NCBI GenBank assembly: GCA_947468665.1
Contig: CANILH010000015.1
Location: forward strand, 1-47,909
Source: Oligoflexales bacterium
GTDB taxonomy: Bacteria > Bdellovibrionota_B > Oligoflexia > Oligoflexales > RGVZ01
Direction: 5' to 3'
Length of the DNA stretch: 47,909 bases
Each line of letters begins with the position of its first letter. Positions within the stretch are counted from its first letter, which is position 1. Of the stretch, positions 8,252 to 16,854 are shown one piece after another. The notes beneath the pieces are model-generated. The model was given only the letters and a program-made list of their open reading frames with translations, did not search any database and was not told the DNA's origin. Position numbers and translations under genes: made by a program.

Positions 8252-9157
8252 TAAGATATCACGCAGGCGACGATTCATAAGCGTTCTGCTAACCCAGAAC
8301 ACACCGGCCAACTGGGACACAATATCACGACCAAGATCCACACGGGCCATCTCCTCGCGGACAAGCTTGGCCGGCACCAGCAGCCGCGCGGCAAAGACAT
8401 TGCTGTAAACATCTTTCATGTACTGCTCATGCTCCTTAAAGGCGACATGGGCGGGTTCCATAAGCTCGGAGATGAAAAATGGCGCCAACACCCGGGCCAT
8501 ATGAAACCGCACAACGGGACGTGTCTCAGTGCCATCAAGGCACTGCACAACAAATATCCCATCAGGCAAGCGTCGTGCGCTGGGAGTGATATCCACTGCA
8601 CCGCCAGCCTCGACCTGATCACGGGAACGGGTTGAGAACCGCAGTTTTGGAAATGACTTACTAATTTCAGGCAAAAACAGCGGTGCCTCGCGGAAGTTGA
8701 GCCGCCCGTGAATGCCCTCAATAATCGCGTTCAAAGCCACGTGATTCACCGCGAAAAAAGCTTTTACTTTGGACTCCATCTCGGTGGTCCACGCCTGACC
8801 GTGATACCTTTGCCACTCGCGACGAACTGCGTCGGCAATAGCGGGATTTACCTCAAGATGACCCAGGCCTCTGTATTCCAGAAGAGCCTCAGCGTCTGTC
8901 AGGTCACCACTCGCCACATCGACAACCAAGCGTTCATCAACTCCAAGATGGGTCGCTATGGCCCGCATGGAATCAATGGAGCGAATATGTTTACGGCCCT
9001 TTTTCCAGTGACTGCAATCAGCGGGATCAAAACCCAGAATCTGGCCAACATCCTGATCAATGACCCGGACGTTACTGAACTTGACGTCGAGCACACTTTT
9101 GCAAAACGAGAATAATCTCGCTGATTGTGGATACTTGATTTCGCTAACTTTACTCAT
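8234..9157 (-). CDS. DNA-binding regulator with a degenerate ImmA/IrrE-type domain
   Basis: The 307-residue protein has an N-terminal helix-turn-helix of XRE type (about 32-82, with DPADCSHWKKGRKHI) and a C-terminal region that follows the ImmA/IrrE metallopeptidase layout. The downstream landmark NVFAARLLVPAKLVREE (253-269) matches the family's NxFAAxLLMP motif. Where the family has AHELGH, this protein reads ARVLAP (221-226), so both zinc histidines and the catalytic glutamate are gone. It is probably a non-proteolytic regulator that senses through the fold. A near-palindrome at 9185-9202 could be its own operator. The family assignment is inference from motif spacing. Confidence 0.7.
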   Translation of the reverse strand: MSKVSEIKYPQSARLFSFCKSVLDVKFSNVRVIDQDVGQILGFDPADCSHWKKGRKHIRSIDSMRAIATHLGVDERLVVDVASGDLTDAEALLEYRGLGHLEVNPAIADAVRREWQRYHGQAWTTEMESKVKAFFAVNHVALNAIIEGIHGRLNFREAPLFLPEISKSFPKLRFSTRSRDQVEAGGAVDITPSARRLPDGIFVVQCLDGTETRPVVRFHMARVLAPFFISELMEPAHVAFKEHEQYMKDVYSNVFAARLLVPAKLVREEMARVDLGRDIVSQLAGVFWVSRTLMNRRLRDILSGSEY

Positions 9158-9184
9158 ATTCGTCCTAGATGATCCCCAAGGTCA

Positions 9185-9202
9185 ACTTTGGAGTCCGAAA
9201 GT
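9185..9202. promoter_or_regulatory. Candidate operator upstream of the regulator
   Basis: ACTTTGGAGTCCGAAAGT lies 28 bp before the start codon of the regulator at 8234-9157. Its core TTTGGAGTCC matches the palindrome at 246-260, and outer ACTTT/AAAGT add dyad symmetry. Such placement fits autoregulation. Confidence 0.4.
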
Positions 9203-9338
9203 AGCAGTCGGGCAGTCAAAAGAAAATATCAATCCGGATCGCCGACAAAAAAAACCAATTACGACAATAATCATGGGGGTTTTCACCCACGCGGCGACGT
9301 ACTTTGTCCTTAAGCCTCACCCCTTACGGTAAATTCTA

Positions 9339-9381
9339 CCTACTGATTTGCAAGCACGAATAACCTTAAAATATCAGTAGG
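9339..9381. promoter_or_regulatory. Inverted repeat upstream of motA
   Basis: CCTACTGAT (9339-9347) and ATCAGTAGG (9373-9381) are perfect 9-base inverted copies separated by 25 bp and end 32 bp before the motA start. It could be a two-site operator or a leader stem. No classic flagellar sigma-28 promoter was recognised. Confidence 0.5.
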
Positions 9382-9413
9382 GAATATCCTGTTTTCGTCA
9401 TGGGAGATAACAC

Positions 9414-10187
9414 ATGTCACAACTACTTGGTCTCTCGGGAATTTCATTCGCGATCTGGTATGTTCTCGCGCATCCCGCCATGAAATTTCACGGCTACTGG
9501 GATCCAGCGGCGATGGTGCTGCTTGGATTTGGCCCCCCTTCAGTCATGATGTTGTCCCACACATTGGCTGATATGATTGTCGGGATCAAATTATTAGGAT
9601 CATCGATCTTCAGCCGTCACCGCCAGCACCAGGTCGAAATCATCGATGCTCTGACCAGAGCGTCACAAACCGCAAGAACCGATGGCCTTGGGGCTCTTGT
9701 ACCTCTCAGGGATCGCATGCAATACGATCTCCTTCGGGATGGAATTTCGCTGATCATAAACGATTTTAAACCGGAGGAAATACGCCATAACCTTACGGCG
9801 CGCATTAACGCCAAACAGTCCAAAATGGCGTTGGCAGCGAGTTTATTTGAGAACATGTCCAAGCTCTGCCCGGGCATGGGTATGATAGGGACCCTGATGG
9901 GTCTGATTGCCATGCTATCAAACATGAATGACCCCTCAAAACTTGGCAGTGGCATGGCTTTGGCTCTAATCACCACTCTCTACGGATTGATGCTTGGTAC
10001 TATCATCTACGGCCCGTGGGGCGAGAAAATTCATATCGAAGCGGAAAAAATACTGGAAATTGATTTGATGGTGCTGGAAGGTGTCATTAATATCAAAAGC
10101 AAAAAATCCAGCGTTCACATGAAAGACATCATGAAAACCTACGGCTCTAAAACAGGCGCGCCGCAGGCGACCAGAGGAGCGTCCTGA
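9414..10187 (+). CDS. motA: Flagellar stator protein MotA
   Basis: This inner-membrane protein (257 residues) forms the ion channel of the flagellar motor stator with MotB. It has two N-terminal helices (about 4-20 and 30-58), a large cytoplasmic loop and two C-terminal helices (about 152-170 and 180-202). The MotA signature is clear: CPGMGMIGTLMGLIAML at 152-168 and MALALITTLYG at 181-191. The Pro at 153 lies where the family has its channel-lining proline. The start has GGGAG about 7 bp upstream. It lies 3 bp before motB. TolQ/ExbB are less likely because of the large loop, the size and the MotB partner. Confidence 0.9.
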   Translation: MSQLLGLSGISFAIWYVLAHPAMKFHGYWDPAAMVLLGFGPPSVMMLSHTLADMIVGIKLLGSSIFSRHRQHQVEIIDALTRASQTARTDGLGALVPLRDRMQYDLLRDGISLIINDFKPEEIRHNLTARINAKQSKMALAASLFENMSKLCPGMGMIGTLMGLIAMLSNMNDPSKLGSGMALALITTLYGLMLGTIIYGPWGEKIHIEAEKILEIDLMVLEGVINIKSKKSSVHMKDIMKTYGSKTGAPQATRGAS

Positions 10188-10190
10188 ATT

Positions 10191-10928
10191 ATGTCTATGA
10201 CCTCGCCCATGTCAGCCGGGCAATCCACGCCGCCACCCGCGCAAGAAGCGCCTGTGGCTCTGGAGATCAAGAGATTTGCCCGCAAAAAGGACGAGGGACT
10301 ATGGCTCATGTCTTTTTCCGACATGAGTATGATTTTAATCAGTTTTTTTATTTTGCAATTGTCATTTTCCACCATCAATCAGCAGAAAGCCGAGGTCTTG
10401 AGAGAGGCGATTCAAAGTAAAAAATTCGAGGCAAAAACAGACTCGCTGACCGCCGTCAGCAAACGAATAGAAAACGAGATTAAACGCCTTCAACTTGATA
10501 AAAACGCCCAAGTGACCATAGACCCGAACGGAGTCATGGTGGAGTTCAAGGATGGTCTGCTGTTCTCAACCGGATCTTCCGACGGCAATCCCCTATTCAC
10601 CACCGTGGTGGGGCAGGTCATGAAAGTCATCGCGTCCGTCCCGGATCTCTACCATCTCACGATTGAGGGACATACGGATGATTCCCCCATGGTCCCGTCT
10701 AAAGGACAGAAATTCGCGTCCAACTGGGAGCTCAGCGCATCCAGGGGCATTTCCATAATGCGTCAATTTGCCGCAAAGGGCGTCCGCGAGGACAGGATGA
10801 GCGTTCAAGCCTACGCTCATACGAGACCCAAAAAACCAGTCACCGGACTTAAGGGTTTGGCACTCGAACAGGCGCGGGCAGCGAATCGACGGGTCGTGAT
10901 CAGGATAGAAACAGCCATGCAACCATAA
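10191..10928 (+). CDS. motB: Flagellar stator protein MotB (OmpA-like domain)
   Basis: The 245-residue partner of MotA has one transmembrane helix (about 44-60) whose first residues SFSDMSMIL contain the conserved ion-carrying aspartate (D44). A charged coiled linker (about 65-105) follows, then an OmpA/MotB peptidoglycan-binding domain with LTIEGHTDDSPM (156-167) and ANRRVVIRIE near the end. It starts 3 bp after the motA stop, so the two are translated together. No chemotaxis or other flagellar genes are near. Whether the coupling ion is H+ or Na+ cannot be told from the sequence. Confidence 0.9.
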   Translation: MSMTSPMSAGQSTPPPAQEAPVALEIKRFARKKDEGLWLMSFSDMSMILISFFILQLSFSTINQQKAEVLREAIQSKKFEAKTDSLTAVSKRIENEIKRLQLDKNAQVTIDPNGVMVEFKDGLLFSTGSSDGNPLFTTVVGQVMKVIASVPDLYHLTIEGHTDDSPMVPSKGQKFASNWELSASRGISIMRQFAAKGVREDRMSVQAYAHTRPKKPVTGLKGLALEQARAANRRVVIRIETAMQP

Positions 10929-11107
10929 ACCAAACTGAGGACTCGATACCTAAATGAATCCGGAATCTTACCCTAACCCCCTTGACTCCCCCGGCAAAGG
11001 ACTCATGTTCCTAACGAAATAGCAGGAAATCTGGCACATTTACGACTAAAATAGAAATAGGTGGGGGGGCGTGATATATCCCCTTATGTATAGGCGAGGT
11101 CAGCGAC

Positions 11108-11467
11108 GTGGTATTTGAAGACAATTTAGATTTCAGAATGAGCGCGGACGATGAAGATCACCGCGGTAGTGGTTTCGGAACGGCCGTTGTCACCGAACGT
11201 AAGGTCGATGTCAGGCCGCCATCACTCTATAAAGTTCTTTTGCATAACGATGATTTTACACCGATGGATTTTGTGGTGATGGTGCTAGAGACATATTTCA
11301 GCAAGGACCGCAATGCGGCCACTGAGGTTATGCTGGCCGTTCACCACAAGGGTGTGGGTGTCTGTGGAGTTTTCCCGTTTGAGATCGCCGAGACCAAGGT
11401 GTCACTCGTCATGGAGTGTGCCCGGGAAAACGAGCATCCGCTTCAGTGCACGATGGAAAAGGTTTGA
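11108..11467 (+). CDS. clpS: ATP-dependent Clp protease adaptor ClpS
   Basis: The cytoplasmic adaptor hands N-degron substrates to ClpAP. The 119-residue product has an acidic flexible N-terminus (1-36) and the ClpS core with [18 protein letters not shown] (40-57), then [11 protein letters not shown] (77-87). The Asn-Asp-Asp stretch and the HH pair form the N-end residue pocket in the family. The start is GTG at 11108 with GAGG just upstream; the in-frame ATG at 11138 lacks a site. A run of seven Gs (11063-11069) lies in the leader. clpA follows after 24 bp. Confidence 0.93.
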   Translation: MVFEDNLDFRMSADDEDHRGSGFGTAVVTERKVDVRPPSLYKVLLHNDDFTPMDFVVMVLETYFSKDRNAATEVMLAVHHKGVGVCGVFPFEIAETKVSLVMECARENEHPLQCTMEKV

Positions 11468-11491
11468 ACCCAGGTATCCAAGGAGGCAGCC

Positions 11492-13816
11492 ATGATCAGT
11501 CACGATCTCGAAATCAGCCTTAACCTCGCGGTGAGCGAGGCAGCCCGCAGGGGCCACGAATACGTCACCATCGAGCACATACTGTTTGCTCTTCTTCAGA
11601 ATGAGTCCGCTATAAAAGCAATGCGTGCTTGTGGCGGGTCGGTCGAAGTAACCCGCGGCAAGATCGAGGACTTCTTCTCTGAGCATATCCCCACCGGCGT
11701 GTTGCGGGCCGGTCAGATGCCGCAACCTACAGTTGGCTTCCAGCGCGTCATCCAGAGAGCGGCACAACACGTTAGGGCCGCGGGTAAAGACCGCATCCGG
11801 GGCGAGAATATCTTGATCAGCATGTTCAGCGAGCGCGATTCCTTCGCGGTTTATATTTTACAGCAGCAAAACATTACGCGGTTTGACGTCATCAACTTCG
11901 TCTCTCATGGGCTCGCGAAACTCCCTGAGGAAATAGGCAACGCTGAAGACAAAATTATTCCTGGCGCTGACGAGATGGATGATCAGGAGAGAGATGGCCC
12001 TCGTCGTGAGTCCTCCTCAGGAGACGATTCGCAGGCGAAGCCTGCCAAAGACCCCCTATCCCAGTGGGCGGTCAATTTAAACGAGCGCGCGCTCGCCGGA
12101 AAAATCGACCCCCTTGTTGGTCGCGAGGAGGAGATCGACCGCTGCGTACAGGTTCTTTGCCGGCGCCGCAAGAATAACCCACTGCTTGTCGGTGATCCTG
12201 GGGTCGGAAAAACAGCAATAGCTGAGGGCATCGCATGGAAAATCACCCAAGGTGATATACCCGATCCCATGAAGAGCGCGGTTATCTTCTCACTGGATAT
12301 GGGTTCACTTCTGGCAGGAACAAAATTTCGCGGTGATTTTGAGGAACGACTTAAAAGTGTCGTGAACGCGATCCGCCAGCGTCCAAACGCCATTTTATTT
12401 ATCGATGAGATTCACACCGTCATCGGCGCCGGTCAGGTCAGCGGCGGCACCATGGACGCGAGTAATTTGCTAAAACCAGCCTTAAGCAATGGCGATGTCC
12501 GCTGCATTGGCAGTACGACATTCAAGGAATTCCGCCAGCACTTCGAGGCGGATGCCGCCCTAAGCCGCAGATTTCAGAAAATAGACATTGAGGAACCATC
12601 CGCCGAAAACACCGTGAAAATTCTCAAAGGTCTTCGCAGCCGCTACGAGGAACATCACCACGTTAAGTTCCCGGATGACGCACTTAAGGCCGCTGTTGAT
12701 TTGTCGATTAAATATCTTCGCGACAAAAAACTCCCCGACAAGGCCATCGACGTCATGGACGAGGTCGGCGCGAGTTTCGCCTTGAAAGGTCACTCGAAAG
12801 AGGCTCCCAAACCCAAAAGGGCGACCATTGAGGACGTTCAGAAAGTTATAGCGCGGATGGCGCGGGTCCCGGCTGAGAAAATATCCACTGAGGCCCGGCA
12901 GGAACTAAAAACTCTCGCCACGAAACTCAAACGCGTTGTATTCGGACAGGATCTGGCAGTCGATGCTATTTCCGACATGATTAAAATGTCACGCTCCGGT
13001 CTTGGTCACAGCGATAAGCCAATCGCCAGCTTCCTTTTCGCCGGGCCCACTGGTGTTGGCAAGACGGAGGTCGCGAAGCAACTCGCGAGTGTTCTCGGAA
13101 TTGAGTTTGTGCGATTTGATATGTCTGAGTATATGGAGCGCCACGCTGTGAGCCGCCTTATCGGAGCCCCTCCCGGCTACGTAGGTTACGAACAGGGCGG
13201 TTTGCTGACCGAGGCCATCAACAAGTCACCCCACGCGGTGCTGCTGCTTGATGAAATTGAGAAGGCCCATCCTGACATGCAGAATATTCTTTTGCAGGTT
13301 TTTGATCACGGTACTTTAACAGACAACAACGGCCGCAAGGCAGACTTCCGCAACACCATAATCATAATGACCACCAACGCCGGCGCCCGCGAGCTTCTGC
13401 AGGGTAACATCGGCTTCAGCCGTCCAGGACTCGCGTCTGAGGAAGGCGAGCTGAAAGCTGTCAAGGATCTATTCTCGCCGGAGTTCCGTAACCGCCTTGA
13501 TGGTGTAATCACGTTCAAACCACTCGCGCGCGATGTGGTACTGATGGTGGTGGATAAATTCCTGGGCGACGTCTCCCAAAAGCTCGCCGCCAAAAAAATC
13601 ACGTTTAAAGCCAGTCTGGCACTTCGTGAGTGGCTAGCCGAGAAGGGGTATGACATCTCCTTTGGCGCGCGTCCGCTCGCGAGAGTGATCCAGGATCAAA
13701 TCAAAAAGCCCTTGGCCGATGAGCTGCTATTCGGAAAAATATCAAAATCCGGCGGTAAAATTACCGCTGACCTCGGAAAAGACGGAAAGCCAACGTTTGA
13801 AATCAAAGGGGCGTAG
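11492..13816 (+). CDS. clpA: Clp protease ATPase subunit ClpA
   Basis: The hexameric AAA+ unfoldase threads substrates into ClpP. The 774-residue protein has the Clp N-domain (1-145), a charged linker, first AAA module with Walker A GDPGVGKT (234-241) and Walker B FIDEIH (303-308), and second module with GPTGVGKT (518-525) and LLLDEIEKAHP (585-593). The ClpP-docking loop IGF lies at 640-642, which separates it from ClpB; no ClpB middle coiled coil is present. AAGGAGG precedes the ATG at ideal spacing. clpS lies directly upstream; clpP is not in the window. Confidence 0.96.
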   Translation: MISHDLEISLNLAVSEAARRGHEYVTIEHILFALLQNESAIKAMRACGGSVEVTRGKIEDFFSEHIPTGVLRAGQMPQPTVGFQRVIQRAAQHVRAAGKDRIRGENILISMFSERDSFAVYILQQQNITRFDVINFVSHGLAKLPEEIGNAEDKIIPGADEMDDQERDGPRRESSSGDDSQAKPAKDPLSQWAVNLNERALAGKIDPLVGREEEIDRCVQVLCRRRKNNPLLVGDPGVGKTAIAEGIAWKITQGDIPDPMKSAVIFSLDMGSLLAGTKFRGDFEERLKSVVNAIRQRPNAILFIDEIHTVIGAGQVSGGTMDASNLLKPALSNGDVRCIGSTTFKEFRQHFEADAALSRRFQKIDIEEPSAENTVKILKGLRSRYEEHHHVKFPDDALKAAVDLSIKYLRDKKLPDKAIDVMDEVGASFALKGHSKEAPKPKRATIEDVQKVIARMARVPAEKISTEARQELKTLATKLKRVVFGQDLAVDAISDMIKMSRSGLGHSDKPIASFLFAGPTGVGKTEVAKQLASVLGIEFVRFDMSEYMERHAVSRLIGAPPGYVGYEQGGLLTEAINKSPHAVLLLDEIEKAHPDMQNILLQVFDHGTLTDNNGRKADFRNTIIIMTTNAGARELLQGNIGFSRPGLASEEGELKAVKDLFSPEFRNRLDGVITFKPLARDVVLMVVDKFLGDVSQKLAAKKITFKASLALREWLAEKGYDISFGARPLARVIQDQIKKPLADELLFGKISKSGGKITADLGKDGKPTFEIKGA

Positions 13817-13823
13817 CTACAGA

Positions 13824-13856
13824 CAAAATAAGGGGAATTCACCTTATTTTGCTTTA
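13824..13856 (+). terminator. Hairpin terminator after clpA
   Basis: CAAAATAAGG (13824-13833) and CCTTATTTTG (13842-13851) form a perfect 10-bp stem with an 8-base loop, starting just past the clpA stop. The stem is near symmetric in A/T, so it could stop transcription from either side. Confidence 0.75.
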
Positions 13857-13962
13857 TAACCAAATAGGCATTCTCCATCTCCAAGCAATTTCTGCTCATG
13901 GGAAGCACTTATCTGCCGACAATTACCCAGACAGCTCATGATGAGTTCGCCAGGGAGGCCCT

Positions 13963-14766
13963 ATGAATGCCCAATTTAAAAGCCGTATATCATTTGTCGC
14001 CATTTTTTGCGCGGCTCTGGTTTGCACGAGATGCGCAAGCGACCAAGCGGCTACTCAGCAAGACAGTGACGTTATTAACGGAGCCGGCGGCGACAAAAAC
14101 TCCGGAGACCCGTCTCTTAATTCAGCCGACGGTGGAAAAAAAGGCGGCAAGAAGGCCGCCGAAGGTGCTTCCATGAATAATGCCGTTGATGGAGGAGCTT
14201 CCGATAACTTCTCAGGAGCGAACGGAGGCTCAGGCAGCGCGGGAGCCGGAGGTAATAATGCCGCGCTCGGCGCGTCACTTAATAATGTTCCCGTTGAGAA
14301 TGCCGCGATAGCCAACCCAGCGGCGACAAACCTGCTTTCCAACACAGGCACACCACTCAATCAAAGCGCGCCAACCGATACGGCAGCCGCTCCATTGAAT
14401 GGAGTCATCCCCCAAGCGGATGCCAAAACAGATCTCGCGTCGAGCCAGCTAGATAAACCCGCGGCACCAGCGGCGGTTCCGGCTATGACAAAACCCACCG
14501 ACGCAGATCACGCGGCAAGAATGGCCGCCAGCCCATTCACTAATCCTCAAATGAACTGGCCTGGCAAAGGCAAAGTTAAATACGCGACACACCAGATCAC
14601 CCGCCACTCGTCACCAAACGGCCCGGTTGTGGGTGAGTTTGAGCAGGGTGAGCACCCGCTTGTCTACCAAAACGGCAACTGGGCAGAGCTTAATGATGGT
14701 TCATTTGTTAAGGGCAACGGCCTCTCCGAAAAAGGAATTGGCTATAGCAAGGGCAACGCCCACTAA
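13963..14766 (+). CDS. Exported Ala/Asn/Gly-rich protein with C-terminal SH3-like domain
   Basis: The 267-residue product has an N-terminal signal peptide; three cysteines (near C16, C21 and C24) sit at its end but none is in a standard lipobox, so lipid anchoring is uncertain. Residues about 28-185 are low complexity, with GASMNN/GASLNN motifs and Ala/Pro stretches, and probably form an extended linker. Residues about 200-262 look like a bacterial SH3 domain (VKYATHQITRHSSPNGPVVG, GEHPLVYQNGNWAEL, DGSFVKGNGL). Such domains commonly bind cell-wall peptides. It stands alone between two terminators. GGGAGG precedes the ATG. Confidence 0.75.
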   Translation: MNAQFKSRISFVAIFCAALVCTRCASDQAATQQDSDVINGAGGDKNSGDPSLNSADGGKKGGKKAAEGASMNNAVDGGASDNFSGANGGSGSAGAGGNNAALGASLNNVPVENAAIANPAATNLLSNTGTPLNQSAPTDTAAAPLNGVIPQADAKTDLASSQLDKPAAPAAVPAMTKPTDADHAARMAASPFTNPQMNWPGKGKVKYATHQITRHSSPNGPVVGEFEQGEHPLVYQNGNWAELNDGSFVKGNGLSEKGIGYSKGNAH

Positions 14767-14799
14767 CTCAAACCGCTGACTACCAAGCATTTCACGAAG

Positions 14800-14846
14800 T
14801 CAACACCATACAGGCGCCAAAAGGCGGCTTTATGGTGTTGATTTGC
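14800..14846 (+). terminator. Hairpin terminator after the SH3-like gene
   Basis: TCAACACCATA (14800-14810) pairs perfectly with TATGGTGTTGA (14831-14841); an inner GGCGCC-type segment extends the stem. A short T-containing tail follows. Confidence 0.75.
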
Positions 14847-14908
14847 TGTCTCCAGCGTACATAATAGTCTCAAATATATATTAGATAGAGAAACCATTGG
14901 AGGCTTCT

Positions 14909-16567
14909 ATGTTTAGAACCGCAGGGATAGCGGCATTGATTCTCGCGTCAGCGCGGGCTTTCGCGGGCACACCTGTCACGACCGTTAAGGTCCTGAAAGA
15001 CGAATACAGCAAACTAAAAATTGTATCCAGGTCGTCCCGTGATATGGAACGCGCCCCGGAATTTACGGTTAATGAGTACCCCCAGTTTGTGGTCGAGCAC
15101 AAACCTGTCCATGCATCCCGGATTATCGAACTGACGGGCACCAATACCCAGGCTATCGAGTCATGGATCAGCGGGCATCATGTTGCTTCGATGGACACTA
15201 GCTTCGCTGAGACCCAGGCCGATGAGGTCAGAACTATCGTCAATAGTGGGCCCGCGGCAAACCGCATCGACCTTGTGTTTATGGGTGACGGATACACGGC
15301 CTCTGAGCGCGAGACGTTTTTCGCTGACATCACCCGCCTGGTCAACGACATGTTTATCGGCAAAACCTTTACATCGTATCTTCCTGTTTTCAACGTTCAC
15401 GCCGTATTTCGCCCCAGCAACAAATCCGGCATCGGCAAGGGCAGCCCCATTGACACCGCTTACGGCCTCTACCGCGAGGGCGAGACACTTCGCGCGATCT
15501 ATCCGGGCAAACCCGCGGCGGTACGCGACAGCTGCCGCCAGGCACCAGGTTGTGACTACCCAGTCGTAATCGCCAATGATCCCTACTACGGCGGCCTCGG
15601 TGGTGAGATCGCGATCTCAACCAGCTCGCCTACCGGCGGAATGGTCGTGCTACGCCACGAATTAGGCCATAACTTTGGCCGCGTTGGTGAGGAGTATGAC
15701 GGTGGAGGCTACTTCGGCGCGAACTATTCCTCAAACGCATCGTCACCTTCCTGGAAAATCTGGGCTACCGAGCCTAATGCCGTTCACGCCGAGCCAATGA
15801 AAGCCAGGCTCATTGATTGGCCTTGGCACAAACTTGATCAAGGCTCCTGGTCCGGCAAAATGACAAGTGACGGCACGTACAACAAGACATGGATTCGTAT
15901 CAGCGCCTCAGGAATTGAAACTCCTGACACCATGTCGATTAAGCTCAACGGACATGATCTGCCATTTGAGAGCCCCAACCGACTTGACCGCAGCTTTATC
16001 AATATCGAGCTTGAAGCGCTGTCCCAGGGTACGCACACTCTGACGTTCGCGGAAGGAGTACAAGATCATAACAATTGGCTGTCGTCACTAACCGTGCACG
16101 AGTATGCCGCTGACTTTCATGACGCACCTGAGTTTATTGGGGCTTTCCCTAATTTTGACCAAGACCTAAGCCTCGCAGGTTACCGCCCAAGCAATGAGAG
16201 TTGCCTGATGCGGGATATGGAACATGAATACTTCTGCTCAATCTGCCAGGAAAACAACTGGAGTCACTTCTTCAATAACATCAGCCTAATCGACTCCACA
16301 GTCGCGACCCGCGCCGGCAATACTATCAACGCTGAGGTCAAAACCATTGGTCTGGGGCAATTTCGCACAGGTGGCAAGGGCGCGCCTGCTGAGAAAATAG
16401 AGATCCTCTGGTTCGCCGACGGCAAAGAAATCAGCACTTTACGTGATCAGGCCAAAATATCATTCGAGCCCACATCGCCTATCTCCAACCTCGAGGTAGA
16501 AGCGCGCTTTCTGACCTCAGAAATCCGCAGCAAAACCGTCTCCACCCGGACACGCATATTATTTTGA
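14909..16567 (+). CDS. Secreted zinc metallopeptidase, M64 (IgA peptidase-like) family
   Basis: The ATG at 14909 has GGAGG at the right distance; an earlier TTG at 14897 overlaps that site and is not used. The 552-residue product has a signal peptide (cut near AFA-G at residue 19/20). The catalytic motif HELGHNFGRVGEEYD starts at H250: HExxH gives two zinc ligands, with the M64-type EEYD following. NRIDLVFMGDGYTASE (119-134) is the other M64 hallmark. The C-terminal half is beta-rich with a CxxC-like SICQEN segment and ends in an Ig-like domain. The family is named after a clostridial IgA protease, but substrates are generally unknown. Confidence 0.88.
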   Translation: MFRTAGIAALILASARAFAGTPVTTVKVLKDEYSKLKIVSRSSRDMERAPEFTVNEYPQFVVEHKPVHASRIIELTGTNTQAIESWISGHHVASMDTSFAETQADEVRTIVNSGPAANRIDLVFMGDGYTASERETFFADITRLVNDMFIGKTFTSYLPVFNVHAVFRPSNKSGIGKGSPIDTAYGLYREGETLRAIYPGKPAAVRDSCRQAPGCDYPVVIANDPYYGGLGGEIAISTSSPTGGMVVLRHELGHNFGRVGEEYDGGGYFGANYSSNASSPSWKIWATEPNAVHAEPMKARLIDWPWHKLDQGSWSGKMTSDGTYNKTWIRISASGIETPDTMSIKLNGHDLPFESPNRLDRSFINIELEALSQGTHTLTFAEGVQDHNNWLSSLTVHEYAADFHDAPEFIGAFPNFDQDLSLAGYRPSNESCLMRDMEHEYFCSICQENNWSHFFNNISLIDSTVATRAGNTINAEVKTIGLGQFRTGGKGAPAEKIEILWFADGKEISTLRDQAKISFEPTSPISNLEVEARFLTSEIRSKTVSTRTRILF

Positions 16568-16583
16568 GCCGGTAGCGCAGACC

Positions 16584-16853
16584 ATGTCCGATAAACTGAC
16601 TGAATCAATTCTTAACTTAACGGGGAGCCTGCCGGCTCCTCGGTTAAATCTATCCAGGGATGAAAAACTCGCGTTGATCGCGAAGGTTGGCGGACCGCGA
16701 ACTACACATTCAATAATCAAAGCGAAGAAGGATTATCCCGCCAGCAGGATTCCTTTTATATTCTCGTCTCTTGATACGCAATGTGTCGTAGACATTCTTG
16801 CTAACGATATGACTGACGTATTGGCAGCCATGCCGGCTAAAATAAAATCCTAA
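16584..16853 (+). CDS. Small hypothetical protein
   Basis: This 89-residue ORF starts 16 bp after the M64 peptidase stop on the same strand, so it may be co-transcribed. The composition is ordinary and soluble, with an Arg/Lys-rich centre (DEKLALIAKVGG, HSIIKAKKDYP) and a helical C-terminus. There is no signal peptide and only a weak ribosome-binding site (CCGGTAG region). It ends one base before the opposing DUF1853 gene. I recognise no family. Confidence 0.5.
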   Translation: MSDKLTESILNLTGSLPAPRLNLSRDEKLALIAKVGGPRTTHSIIKAKKDYPASRIPFIFSSLDTQCVVDILANDMTDVLAAMPAKIKS

Positions 16854-16854
16854 A

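Noticed and set aside
10929-11107. Sigma-54 promoter with TGGCAC before clpS
   Set aside because: The downstream TGC element does not match at the required distance.
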